Below, piece by piece: positions 24,939 to 32,259 of a stretch of DNA of 32,294 nt. The notes beneath the pieces were generated by a model that saw nothing but the letters and a program-made list of their open reading frames with translations, made no database searches and was not told the DNA's origin. How positions within the stretch are numbered: the first letter of the stretch is position 1; each line of letters starts with the position of its first letter. The position numbers and the translations under genes were made by a program. Source of the DNA: Fidelibacterota bacterium (GTDB taxonomy: Bacteria; Fidelibacterota; UBA2242); NCBI GenBank assembly GCA_028719225.1, contig JAQUKI010000004.1, positions 1-32,294 of the forward strand, given 5' to 3'.

Positions 24939-26177
24939 TTAATTGCCAATCAATTGAACGATCTGAGATTCCGTAATCTTTCGGGAATATTTTAGTTTAA
25001 CTAAATTGCTTTTAGCTGTTAAAACCGACGTCTGCGCGTTCATCTGATCCAATATCGTGACGAGACCGAGTTCGTATTGGCGTGTGACAAGTTCGAGGTC
25101 TTTTTGGGCGGACGAGAGATTTTTCTCCTGAATGGAAATCAACGAATTATATGTTTCCAGGTTGGAATAATAAGAAGTCAGTGTTTTCCGTAGGTCTTGC
25201 TTTAACTGTGTGATTTCAAGATCGATTTTATCCACGTCCAGTTTGCTTTTTTGAACATCTTTTCGCTTGTTGAATCCGTCGAAAATCGGGATGCTGGCTG
25301 AAATACCGATTGAATTAGACAAGTTGGATGATGTACTGCCGGATCCACTTTTTCCGATGGAATAATTCGCCGAGATCGAGGGCAGAAAGGATTCACGGGA
25401 AATCTGTACATTCAATTGTTTGACTTTCCGGTTCTGGGTGAGCACAATGAGTTCCCGGTTTTTTTCAAGCATTGTATTTTCTGCCGTTTTGAGATCGGGA
25501 ACTGCGATGACTTCCACATCGACTTTTTCAAGTGCAATTTCAGTGTTTGGCTCACGTCCCAACAAGGTGAGCAGGTTCCGTTGCTGATTGGTACGATTCA
25601 TTTGTTCGTTTACAAGCAGACTTTCAACTTCGCCTTTCTGAACTTCCGATTTCAGAACATCGGATTCCGTTTTGATACCCAACTTATACATTGCCTGAAT
25701 TTTACGGATATTTTCGTCGTCGGCGAGAATATTTTCCTCATAAACCACCTTTAATGCATCGGAATTGAGAATGCCATAATAAGCGGATTCGATCTCTTGT
25801 CTGACCTGAGATGCGAGATCATCCGAATTCGTTTTAGCGAGACTTTCCTGAATTTTAGATATTTTGATGTTCGTCAGAAGGCCGGGCTGATAAATCGACT
25901 GGTTGATCCCGCCACTCATACTCCAGCCCGAAATCCATGAATTCTGAGATGAATTTTTCTGTCCATTTCCGGAAGCGGAAGCGCTTACCGAAGGAAGAAG
26001 CGACGAGTAAGCCTGTCCGGTTTCGATCTGCGATTGCTGAACGGAGATCAAACTTTCGCGAATCGACGGATTGTTATGCAACGCCTCATCGATTGCCTGC
26101 TGTAGAGTCAGCGATTCGGCTTGTATTGTTCTAATCGATAGAAATAAAATTGAGATAATAAATAGGTATCTTTTCAT
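24939..26177 (-). CDS. TolC-family outer-membrane efflux protein
   Basis: A 412-residue outer-membrane factor. The signal peptide is about 1–21 (ends RTIQAES). Two internal repeats typical of TolC follow: the first begins LTLQQAIDEALHNNPSIRES, the second lies around 220–400, each with long heptad-rich helices (e.g. the 330–400 segment QEKNLSSAQKDLELVTRQY) and strand-forming parts. It should form the trimeric channel across the outer membrane for the adaptor and ABC permease encoded upstream. It is 15 bases after the MacB-like gene and last in the minus-strand efflux operon. It ends only 12 bases from the convergent GH9 stop, with no visible terminator. Confidence 0.9.
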   Translation of the reverse strand: MKRYLFIISILFLSIRTIQAESLTLQQAIDEALHNNPSIRESLISVQQSQIETGQAYSSLLPSVSASASGNGQKNSSQNSWISGWSMSGGINQSIYQPGLLTNIKISKIQESLAKTNSDDLASQVRQEIESAYYGILNSDALKVVYEENILADDENIRKIQAMYKLGIKTESDVLKSEVQKGEVESLLVNEQMNRTNQQRNLLTLLGREPNTEIALEKVDVEVIAVPDLKTAENTMLEKNRELIVLTQNRKVKQLNVQISRESFLPSISANYSIGKSGSGSTSSNLSNSIGISASIPIFDGFNKRKDVQKSKLDVDKIDLEITQLKQDLRKTLTSYYSNLETYNSLISIQEKNLSSAQKDLELVTRQYELGLVTILDQMNAQTSVLTAKSNLVKLKYSRKITESQIVQLIGN

Positions 26178-26192
26178 GAGTTCCTCTTAGAA

Positions 26193-27413
26193 TTATTCGT
26201 AACGCAATGCGTCGATTGGATTCAGATTAGCGGCTTTGCGAGCGGGGTAAAATCCAAAGAAAATGCCGACTGAACCCGAAAACGCAAATGCGAGAATAAC
26301 GATAAACGGTTTGATAACGGTTCGCAATTCTGTAAAATTATTTAGAATTCCAGAGATCAATAACGCAAGCAGAATGCCGATGATTCCGCCAAACAGGCTA
26401 AGAACAACGGCTTCCGATAGGAATTGGACTAAAATGTCGTTGGCTCGTGCTCCAATGGAAAGACGAATTCCGATCTCCCGTGTGCGTTCGGTAACTGAAA
26501 CGAGCATAATGTTCATGATTCCAATGCCGCCGACAATTAGCGAAACGCCCGCTACTGCTCCCAACAGAAGTGTCATTGTACGGGAAGTTTCAGACGCCAT
26601 ATCCGTAATTTCCGTCTGATTCGTGATCGTGAAATCGTCGTCGTCTCCTTCATCGAGTTTATGAGCTTCCCGAAGAATGCTTCGGATTTCCGCCTGTGCC
26701 GCATCCATTTTATCAGTGGAAACCGCTCCGGCGTTGATCATATCGATAAATTGTCGTCCCTTGAGACGGTACAAAACGGTTGTTGATGGCGCGAATATAA
26801 TGTCATCCTGATCACTGCCCATCGCGTTTTTACCCTTTTCTTTCAAAACACCGATCACGATAAACGGCGTATTTCGGATACGAATCGTCTCACCCGTCGG
26901 ATCCTGTCCCGGAAAAAGTTCGTCTGCAATCGTCTTGCCAAGGATTGCGACCTTTTTACAAACCTGGACATCTCTTTCAGTAAAAATCTCGCCGTATTCC
27001 AGACCCCACTCGCGGAGATCGAAATACTGGGGCGATACGCCGTTGATGGTTGTGTTCCAGTTCGTTCCGCCGCCGATTACCTGGCCGCCGCTTCGGACGA
27101 TTGGTGACACGTCTTTCACGAGTGTAGCCTGTTCGGCAATTTTCTCAGCGTCCTTTAATGTGAATCGGTTGAAACTGCCTGCGCCCTGGCTGACACCGCC
27201 CGATTTACTTATGCCTGGAAAAATGACGATCAGATTGGTGCCGAGCGACGCGACCTGTTCTTCGATTTTTGCCTGCGATCCCTGACCGACTGCTACCATG
27301 ACAATTACAGCGCTGACGCCAATGATAATTCCAAGGGAAGTCAAAAGGCTCCGCATTCGGTTCTTCGCGATGCTTTTCAGTGCAACTTTTATAAGATTAT
27401 TAATTCTGTTCAT
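26193..27413 (-). CDS. MacB-type ABC transporter permease (FtsX domain)
   Basis: A 406-residue membrane protein. I chose ATG 27413, with AGAGGAAATTT before it and MNRINNLIKVALKSI as the natural N-terminus; the frame remains open to 27524 but that part is the shadow of the ATPase gene. First transmembrane helix about 22–45 (LGIIIGVSAVIVMVAV), then the MacB periplasmic domain (to about 275), then three helices in the FtsX domain with the conserved VTERTREIGIRLSIGA. It uses ATP hydrolysis in the cytoplasm to drive periplasmic export through the adaptor and TolC (mechanotransmission). The permease alone has no fused ATPase, unlike E. coli MacB. It overlaps the ATPase gene by 14 bases. Confidence 0.92.
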   Translation of the reverse strand: MNRINNLIKVALKSIAKNRMRSLLTSLGIIIGVSAVIVMVAVGQGSQAKIEEQVASLGTNLIVIFPGISKSGGVSQGAGSFNRFTLKDAEKIAEQATLVKDVSPIVRSGGQVIGGGTNWNTTINGVSPQYFDLREWGLEYGEIFTERDVQVCKKVAILGKTIADELFPGQDPTGETIRIRNTPFIVIGVLKEKGKNAMGSDQDDIIFAPSTTVLYRLKGRQFIDMINAGAVSTDKMDAAQAEIRSILREAHKLDEGDDDDFTITNQTEITDMASETSRTMTLLLGAVAGVSLIVGGIGIMNIMLVSVTERTREIGIRLSIGARANDILVQFLSEAVVLSLFGGIIGILLALLISGILNNFTELRTVIKPFIVILAFAFSGSVGIFFGFYPARKAANLNPIDALRYE

Positions 27414-28176
27414 AAATTTCCTCTGTTGCAGATCCGTTCGCTTTATACTGAACCAAATCTGCTTGCGCATTCCGGCGATTCTGGATAATCCAGTCCCTGC
27501 GGATGTGACCATCGCGCATTTCAACTATGCGAGTGGCGTAATCGGCAAAATCGCGTTCATGAGTGACCATTACAATTGTAATTCCTTCCTGATTTAGTGT
27601 CTGGAACAAACTGAAAATTTCAATTGAATTCAGACTGTCCAAATTTCCGGTCGGTTCGTCCGCCATCAGGATTGACGGCTGAGTGACCAACGCTCTGGCA
27701 ATGGCGACACGCTGTTGTTGTCCGCCGGACAATTGATTAGGAAGATGGTTCATTCGATCTGTGAGACCAACACGCTCAAGCGCGCTTTTGGCCGCTTTAT
27801 GCGGCTCCTTAATCCGGTTATACCGATCGTACATCAATGGCAATTCGACATTTTCCAATGCCGTTGTTCTGGCAAGGAGGTTAAATCCCTGAAAAACGAA
27901 GCCGATTTTTTGGTTACGAATTTCTGCATACTCGTTTTTATCGAGTGAATTGACGTTTTTTCCATCCAAAAAATAATCGCCGGAAGTCGGTTGATCCAAA
28001 CATCCGAGCATGTTCATGAGCGTCGATTTACCGGATCCGGATGCACCCATGATGGCGACGAATTCGCCGCGTTGAACCGTCAAATTGATTTCTTTGAGTG
28101 CGTGAACACGAACGACTCCCATTTGATAAACTTTTGTCAGATTTTTTGTTACGATGACATTTTCAACATTTTCCAT
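27400..28176 (-). CDS. MacB/LolD-type ABC transporter ATPase
   Basis: A 258-residue ABC ATPase. Walker A is GASGSGKST (44–52), Q-loop VFQGFNL, signature LSGGQ (149–153), Walker B ILMADEP (169–175), H-loop His206 in VTHE. The sequence is typical of the LolD/MacB/FtsE group. I chose ATG 28176 with GGAG 11 bases upstream. An alternative ATG 28224 overlaps the adaptor stop as TAATG and would add 16 residues; it lacks a ribosome site but could be translationally coupled. It energises the permease encoded directly downstream and is co-transcribed with the adaptor upstream. Confidence 0.92.
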   Translation of the reverse strand: MENVENVIVTKNLTKVYQMGVVRVHALKEINLTVQRGEFVAIMGASGSGKSTLMNMLGCLDQPTSGDYFLDGKNVNSLDKNEYAEIRNQKIGFVFQGFNLLARTTALENVELPLMYDRYNRIKEPHKAAKSALERVGLTDRMNHLPNQLSGGQQQRVAIARALVTQPSILMADEPTGNLDSLNSIEIFSLFQTLNQEGITIVMVTHERDFADYATRIVEMRDGHIRRDWIIQNRRNAQADLVQYKANGSATEEIYEQN

Positions 28177-28223
28177 TTCAATTCTTACTCCTGTTGGTTT
28201 CCTTGATTGAAGTGATGTGATCA

Positions 28224-29519
28224 TTAAAATGGAGGTGGTCCGCCAAAGCCCGGTCCACTTTGTCGCGTACTATTTGAACTTGAGTTTGTTGATTCACCCG
28301 AACTTGTTACGCTTGTGACAATCTGTGTACCTTCGGCGAGACGGCGTGATTCAACAATTTCTGTATATTTGCCGTCACTGATGCCAGTGCGAATCATGTC
28401 CAGTTGAAGGTTTCCGTCAGCATCTAAAAACCAAATTCTTCCGATGTCTTCCGGGACAGAATTAGTCACTGGCTGTTGAACTTTCTCGTCGGTAGCGGTT
28501 GATAATTTTGGACTATCGGGACGCGCAAACTGTCCCGTAGCGGAAGAATCCGGTCGTAGTGGTCTCTGTTCGGGCATATTCTTTCGGAGAGATTCCATCA
28601 TCTCGTTCGTCGGCTGGATTTTCAGCGCCAGATTCGGAACCAGCAAAACGTTCTCTTTATGTTCGATTAAAAAGTCGATTGTTGCCGTCATTCCGGGAAG
28701 CAGAAAATGTTTCTCGTTAGTCGCATCAAGAACAACGGTATAATTGACGACGTTCGAAACTGTTTCCGGTTGAAGCCAAATTTGACGGACGACTCCGGTG
28801 AAAGTTTCATCAGGATAACTTTGAACGGTGAATCGCGCATTCATACCGACTTTGATGGAACCGATGTCACTCTCATCGACGAGTGCGCGAATTTCCATTT
28901 TGGTTAAATCTTCGGCGATTGTAAACATAGTTGGTGTCGTAAAACTTGCGGCAACGGTCTGTCCTTCTTCGACGTTTCGATAAATTACTTTTCCATCGAT
29001 TGGAGATTTGACGTAAGCATATTTGAGTTCCTTAACTGCCTTATCCAGCGCGATTCGGGCGGTTTTTAACGATGCTTCTGTTGTTTTTTTATCTGTCTTT
29101 GATTGGATAAAATCCTGTTCGGAAATTAATTTTTGCGTGTACAGGTCGCTGTTTCGGTCATATTCATATACACTCTGGTCGTATTGTGCCTGCACGCGTT
29201 GAAGGTCGGATTCTGCCTGTCTGACGGTTACTGCCAGTTTCGTCGTGTCGAGAATTGCCAGTACCTGATTTTTCTTCACATCATCGTTGAAATCAACGAA
29301 CAAGTGATCGATAATGCCAGAAACCTGTGTGCCGACTTCGACTGTTCCTCTGGCTTTGATGGTTCCGGTTGCAGAGACTGTATTTTCCACATTCCCTCTG
29401 GTAATTTTGGCATAGGTAAATTGCGATTCTGATTTGTTCTTTTCGCGAGAAAAAATAAACAAGCAGACAAGTCCGATTATCAATACGGTTGTTGGTATCA
29501 TCCATTTTTTCTTTTTCAT
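28224..29519 (-). CDS. HlyD/MacA-type periplasmic adaptor of the efflux pump
   Basis: A 431-residue membrane-fusion protein. One N-terminal membrane anchor (about 7–24), then a beta-barrel/lipoyl half (TGTIKARGTVEVGTQVSG), a helical hairpin (about 90–160), the second lipoyl half (AYVKSPIDGKVIYR) and a C-terminal barrel domain. A low-complexity insertion (about 315–355, rich in Pro, Arg, Ser) and a Ser/Gly/Pro tail ending GFGGPPPF are unusual additions. It links the inner-membrane MacB-like permease to TolC. AAGGAAGAGATA precedes ATG 29519. First gene of the operon, it is driven by the ECF-type promoter at 29568–29596 on this strand. Confidence 0.92.
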   Translation of the reverse strand: MKKKKWMIPTTVLIIGLVCLFIFSREKNKSESQFTYAKITRGNVENTVSATGTIKARGTVEVGTQVSGIIDHLFVDFNDDVKKNQVLAILDTTKLAVTVRQAESDLQRVQAQYDQSVYEYDRNSDLYTQKLISEQDFIQSKTDKKTTEASLKTARIALDKAVKELKYAYVKSPIDGKVIYRNVEEGQTVAASFTTPTMFTIAEDLTKMEIRALVDESDIGSIKVGMNARFTVQSYPDETFTGVVRQIWLQPETVSNVVNYTVVLDATNEKHFLLPGMTATIDFLIEHKENVLLVPNLALKIQPTNEMMESLRKNMPEQRPLRPDSSATGQFARPDSPKLSTATDEKVQQPVTNSVPEDIGRIWFLDADGNLQLDMIRTGISDGKYTEIVESRRLAEGTQIVTSVTSSGESTNSSSNSTRQSGPGFGGPPPF

Positions 29520-29567
29520 TATCTCTTCCTTTTATGTTGACGGTTCTTCATTTTTCAATTTCACTCA

Positions 29568-29596
29568 ATAGACAATCCGAAAATGGCTTTTATTCC
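29568..29596 (-). promoter_or_regulatory. ECF-type promoter of the efflux operon
   Basis: On the minus strand: GGAATA (complement of 29591–29596), 17 bases, GTCTAT (complement of 29568–29573). The same two boxes with the same spacing lie before the sigma-factor gene and before the lipoprotein gene. The predicted start is near 29560, about 40 bases upstream of the adaptor ATG. Confidence 0.75.
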
Positions 29597-29642
29597 GGCT
29601 CGACGGTCGATTTGAAAAAAATGATGTATAGATCGGAAAAGC

Positions 29643-29671
29643 GGAATATATTTATCGGTGCAAATGTCTAA
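29643..29671 (+). promoter_or_regulatory. ECF-type autoregulatory promoter of the sigma operon
   Basis: GGAATA (29643–29648), 17 bases, GTCTAA (29666–29671). The -35 resembles the GGAA(C/T) box common to ECF sigma factors and the -10 the GTC/TCTA type. The predicted start near 29678 leaves a leader of about 29 bases to the TTG start of the sigma gene. Confidence 0.75.
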
Positions 29672-29706
29672 GAGAAGTATGAAATAGAATCGGAGAAATT
29701 AGAAAT

Positions 29707-30255
29707 TTGAATGATAATGAGGCGATACAGGCGTGTTTGTCAGGTAATTCAGACGCATTTGCGGAGATTATTCATCGGTATGAATCGAAAATTGCAGGAA
29801 CAGTCATTGGGATGTTGGGCAGATGCCCCGAAGCAGAAGATGTTGGTCAGGAGACTTTTATCAGGTTCTATAACAATTTAAAGAATTTTCGCGGAGAATC
29901 ATCTGTGGGAACCTATTTAACCCGAATTGCCATGAACCTTTCGCTCAACGAACTAAAACGTCGTCAGCGGCATTCTTCACGAATCATATCTATCGACGAT
30001 CCCGATGTTTCCAAGAACCTGCATGAAAACCGGAACCACCTCGACGTTGAAGAAACGCGTGATATAGTTCAGTGGGCAATCAGTCAGTTGGAACCTAAAC
30101 TTCAATCCACACTGGTTCTACGACTGATGGATGAATGTTCGACCGAGGAAACAGCCGTGATACTTCAACTACCGATCGGAACGGTGTTGTCCAGATTATC
30201 ACGTGCAAAAAAGCAATTAATAAAAATTTTAAAACCTTATCAGGAGAATTTATGA
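29707..30255 (+). CDS. ECF-family RNA polymerase sigma factor
   Basis: A 182-residue sigma-70 factor with only regions 2 and 4. Region 2 (about 10–85) includes DAFAEIIHRYESKI, EAEDVGQETFIRFYNNL and YLTRIAMNLSLNELKRR; region 4 (about 120–175) has the helix-turn-helix MDECSTEETAVILQLPIGTVLSRLSRAK. The start is TTG 29707: the frame is closed by a TGA at 29680 and contains no ATG before region 2; GGAG lies 11 bases upstream. It should recognise the GGAATA-N17-GTCTA promoters found here. It overlaps the anti-sigma gene by four bases (ATGA), the standard arrangement for sigma/anti-sigma pairs made in fixed ratio. Confidence 0.93.
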   Translation: MNDNEAIQACLSGNSDAFAEIIHRYESKIAGTVIGMLGRCPEAEDVGQETFIRFYNNLKNFRGESSVGTYLTRIAMNLSLNELKRRQRHSSRIISIDDPDVSKNLHENRNHLDVEETRDIVQWAISQLEPKLQSTLVLRLMDECSTEETAVILQLPIGTVLSRLSRAKKQLIKILKPYQENL

Positions 30256-30680
30256 GAAAAAGTCGTGCGCAAAAATTGTTGTTCCAATCTTTCGATCTGG
30301 ATTTAGAACTCCGAGAGAAAAGACTGCTGGAAGAAGCGCTCGCAGAATATCCCGAATTGATCGAAGAGAGAAAACATCTTGAATCCATTTATCGAAAAGC
30401 GCTAATTAGAAAAACAACCTCGTTCAGCCCGTGGTTCGTTGATCGGACGATGAATCGGATTCGGTCGCTGTCGAATCTGGAAAAAAGCATAGATATTTCT
30501 GTGGGTGTATTTTTAACGGCATTTCGGAGAGTTGCGTTGATCGCTTCCGTAATGGTTGTACTGATACTCGCTTTTAATGTCAGTACATCCGCTGAGTCCA
30601 GTCTGGCGTCTGTTATTGGCATCCCGAATACCTCAATGGAAGAGATGGTTGACCCAATCAATTATTTTATGACGGAGTAA
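30252..30680 (+). CDS. Membrane anti-sigma factor, zinc-less
   Basis: A 142-residue protein starting at ATG 30252 with AGGAG upstream, overlapping the sigma stop as ATGA. Residues 14–50 look like an anti-sigma domain helix bundle (LDLELREKRLLEEALAEYP), but the usual His-x3-Cys-x2-Cys is absent: the protein has no cysteine at all, and the position of CPEC reads YPEL. The segment FSPWFVDRTMNRI (58–70) resembles a linker motif seen in anti-sigma factors. A single membrane helix spans about 94–110, leaving a roughly 30-residue periplasmic tail. It likely holds the ECF factor at the inner membrane until a periplasmic signal releases it. The assignment rests on position and topology. Confidence 0.75.
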   Translation: MRKSRAQKLLFQSFDLDLELREKRLLEEALAEYPELIEERKHLESIYRKALIRKTTSFSPWFVDRTMNRIRSLSNLEKSIDISVGVFLTAFRRVALIASVMVVLILAFNVSTSAESSLASVIGIPNTSMEEMVDPINYFMTE

Positions 30681-30685
30681 AAATT

Positions 30686-31120
30686 ATGAAATTAACTACA
30701 AAAACAACGTTGTTACTGATCGGAGTCCTGATCATTGGAATCATAATCGGATCTGTTGCTGTTTCCAGCTATCTGCGTTTTCGTCATGAGCGAAAATTTG
30801 CCGAGTTCCGGCGCGGTGAAGGATTTGTCTCCGAAATGGAACAGATTATTGATCCCAAGCCGGAGCAAAAGGATCAAATACATTTGATTCTGGTGAAACA
30901 CTCGGAATGGATTCAGAAATTTAGTGAAGAACAATTTCGGATTTTCGTTGCAAGCCTCGATACATTGAATCAGGAACTGTCTGAAGTTCTAACACCGGAA
31001 CAGATGAAGCGCTTTGAACAGCGAATGGAACAAATCCGTAATCGACCGCCGAAACCCGATGATCGTCGTCCCGGGCGTCACCCTGGTCCGCCTCCACCAC
31101 CTCCGCCGCCTGAAGAATAA
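30686..31120 (+). CDS. Spy/CpxP- or CnrX-like periplasmic sensor protein with polyproline tail
   Basis: A 144-residue protein starting at ATG 30686, five bases after the anti-sigma stop. An N-terminal helix (about 7–30) is either an anchor or signal peptide; the rest is a helical, charged periplasmic domain with LTPEQMKRFEQRME (102–115), the LTxxQ motif of Spy/CpxP and related heavy-metal sensor (CnrX-type) proteins. The C-terminus is Pro-rich, with eight consecutive prolines (135–142), a stretch needing EF-P for efficient translation. As third gene of the sigma operon it probably senses envelope stress or a metal and modulates the anti-sigma factor. Family placement is by motif and context; similarity is modest. 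Confidence 0.7.
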   Translation: MKLTTKTTLLLIGVLIIGIIIGSVAVSSYLRFRHERKFAEFRRGEGFVSEMEQIIDPKPEQKDQIHLILVKHSEWIQKFSEEQFRIFVASLDTLNQELSEVLTPEQMKRFEQRMEQIRNRPPKPDDRRPGRHPGPPPPPPPPEE

Positions 31121-31184
31121 AATTTCCATTTGGAATCCGAATTGAAGGGAATATTTAATGTTCAAATCAATAGAGAAAATAGTT

Positions 31185-31213
31185 GGAATAAAATGAAAAA
31201 TCGAATTGTCTAA
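31185..31213 (+). promoter_or_regulatory. ECF-type promoter of the lipoprotein gene
   Basis: GGAATA (31185–31190), 17 bases, GTCTAA (31208–31213), identical in both boxes and spacing to the promoter of the sigma operon. It lies 64 bases after the Spy-like stop. The predicted start near 31220 gives a leader of about 128 bases to the lipoprotein ATG. Confidence 0.75.
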
Positions 31214-31288
31214 TATGTGTTTTATGAAAATTAAGAGTCAGTAAAAAACTAGAATTGAAACTGTACGCCTCCGTGTACACTCCGAGAA

Positions 31289-31315
31289 AAGAGGGCAACT
31301 TCCGGTTGCCCTCTT
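31289..31315 (+). other. Perfect hairpin in the lipoprotein leader
   Basis: AAGAGGGCAAC (31289–31299) and GTTGCCCTCTT (31305–31315) pair perfectly over 11 bases with a five-base loop, 20 bases before the ribosome site (AAAGG 31336–31340). On the plus strand it is followed by GCTGTA, not by a T-run, so intrinsic termination is doubtful. On the minus strand TTTTC follows. It may be an attenuator, an mRNA-stabilising structure, or a terminator for the other strand. Confidence 0.5.
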
Positions 31316-31347
31316 GCTGTATAAAAACGTATTTGAAAGGTATGAAA

Positions 31348-32259
31348 ATGAAGAAAATAATTTTTCTTGTAATTCCTTGTCTGGCTTTTGTGACGACGTT
31401 ATTAAGCGGATGTAAAGAATCCCAAATATCGAGTGTCTGGAACGATAAGAAAGTCATTATCGATGGAAAAGGCAATGAATGGCAAAGTGGAATTAAGTGG
31501 AACGAAAAACAAAAATTCGGTTACAGTGTAGCGAATGATTCGAGCAATCTCTACTTTTATTTAACTTGTACCGATCGCGATTTGGAAAAACAAATTATGA
31601 TGCAAGGGCTGTCTTTGACAATTCAACAGAAAGGTTCGAAAGGACGATTGCTGGGAATCAAATTTCCATTAGCAAAGAGCCCGATGGGTGGTGAAATGGG
31701 CGAGATGGGGCAAATGGGTCAAATGGGTAGGAGACCATCCCAAAGGCCTGACTCAATGTCCGGAAAACAAAGAGGACAACAGGAAGAACTTTCGAGTATG
31801 ATGGATGACATTCAAACTGAAATGATTGTTCTCGGACCCGGAAAAGATGATCAACGAATTCTTCCCTTGATCAACAAGCAAGGACTTGCCGTCAAGATCA
31901 GCCGTGATCGGCAGAAGCTGGGGTATGAGATACAAATCCCGCTGAAAATGATTGCCCAGCAACTGAAAACAGAACCGTTATCTCCTAAGAATCCTTTAAA
32001 GTTCACGTTAAAGACGGAAAAAGCCGAAAAATCTATGGGACGTCCCGATGGGGAAATGGGTGAAGGATCTCAGGGCGGTGACGGCAGAGGTGGATTTGAT
32101 GGAGGCGATCCGCCATCAGGCGGTGGAATGATGGGCGGCCAGGGCGGTGGCCCCGGTGGCGGTCAAGGAGGTCCCGGTGGAATGCAGGGTGGCCCGGAAG
32201 GCGATTCTCAATCCTCGTTCTCGTTCAAATTTGCTGTTTTATTGACGACTGATAAGTAG
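31348..32259 (+). CDS. Lipoprotein, Met- and Gly-rich, with CBM9-like domain
   Basis: A 303-residue protein. AAAGG at 31336–31340 is seven bases from ATG 31348, which I chose over ATG 31342 and an earlier frame start at 31255. The signal peptide ends in the lipobox LLSGC, with Cys22 as lipidated residue. Residues about 28–100 resemble a small CBM9-like domain (KKVIIDGKGNEW ... SNLYFYLTCTDRDL), followed by a Met-rich run (113–127, with M every three to four residues in MGEMGQMGQMG), a second beta-rich part (about 155–225), and a Gly/Pro/Met-rich tail (about 230–285). I do not recognise a named family. Its promoter places it in the same ECF regulon as the efflux pump. Met-rich segments can bind copper or silver; here that is speculation. 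Confidence 0.75.
   Translation: MKKIIFLVIPCLAFVTTLLSGCKESQISSVWNDKKVIIDGKGNEWQSGIKWNEKQKFGYSVANDSSNLYFYLTCTDRDLEKQIMMQGLSLTIQQKGSKGRLLGIKFPLAKSPMGGEMGEMGQMGQMGRRPSQRPDSMSGKQRGQQEELSSMMDDIQTEMIVLGPGKDDQRILPLINKQGLAVKISRDRQKLGYEIQIPLKMIAQQLKTEPLSPKNPLKFTLKTEKAEKSMGRPDGEMGEGSQGGDGRGGFDGGDPPSGGGMMGGQGGGPGGGQGGPGGMQGGPEGDSQSSFSFKFAVLLTTDK

Noticed and set aside
29602-29640. TTGAAA/TATAGA as a housekeeping promoter before the sigma gene
   Set aside because: The boxes are only nine bases apart, too close; the ECF-type boxes at 29643–29671 fit better.
31289-31315. Calling the hairpin a rho-independent terminator of the sigma operon
   Set aside because: No T-run follows on the plus strand, and it lies downstream of the ECF promoter of the next gene; described as a leader hairpin instead.
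31693-31731. Short DNA repeat coding the Met-rich run as a mobile or phase-variable repeat
   Set aside because: The copies are few and imperfect in the third codon positions, and in frame; it looks like protein low complexity.
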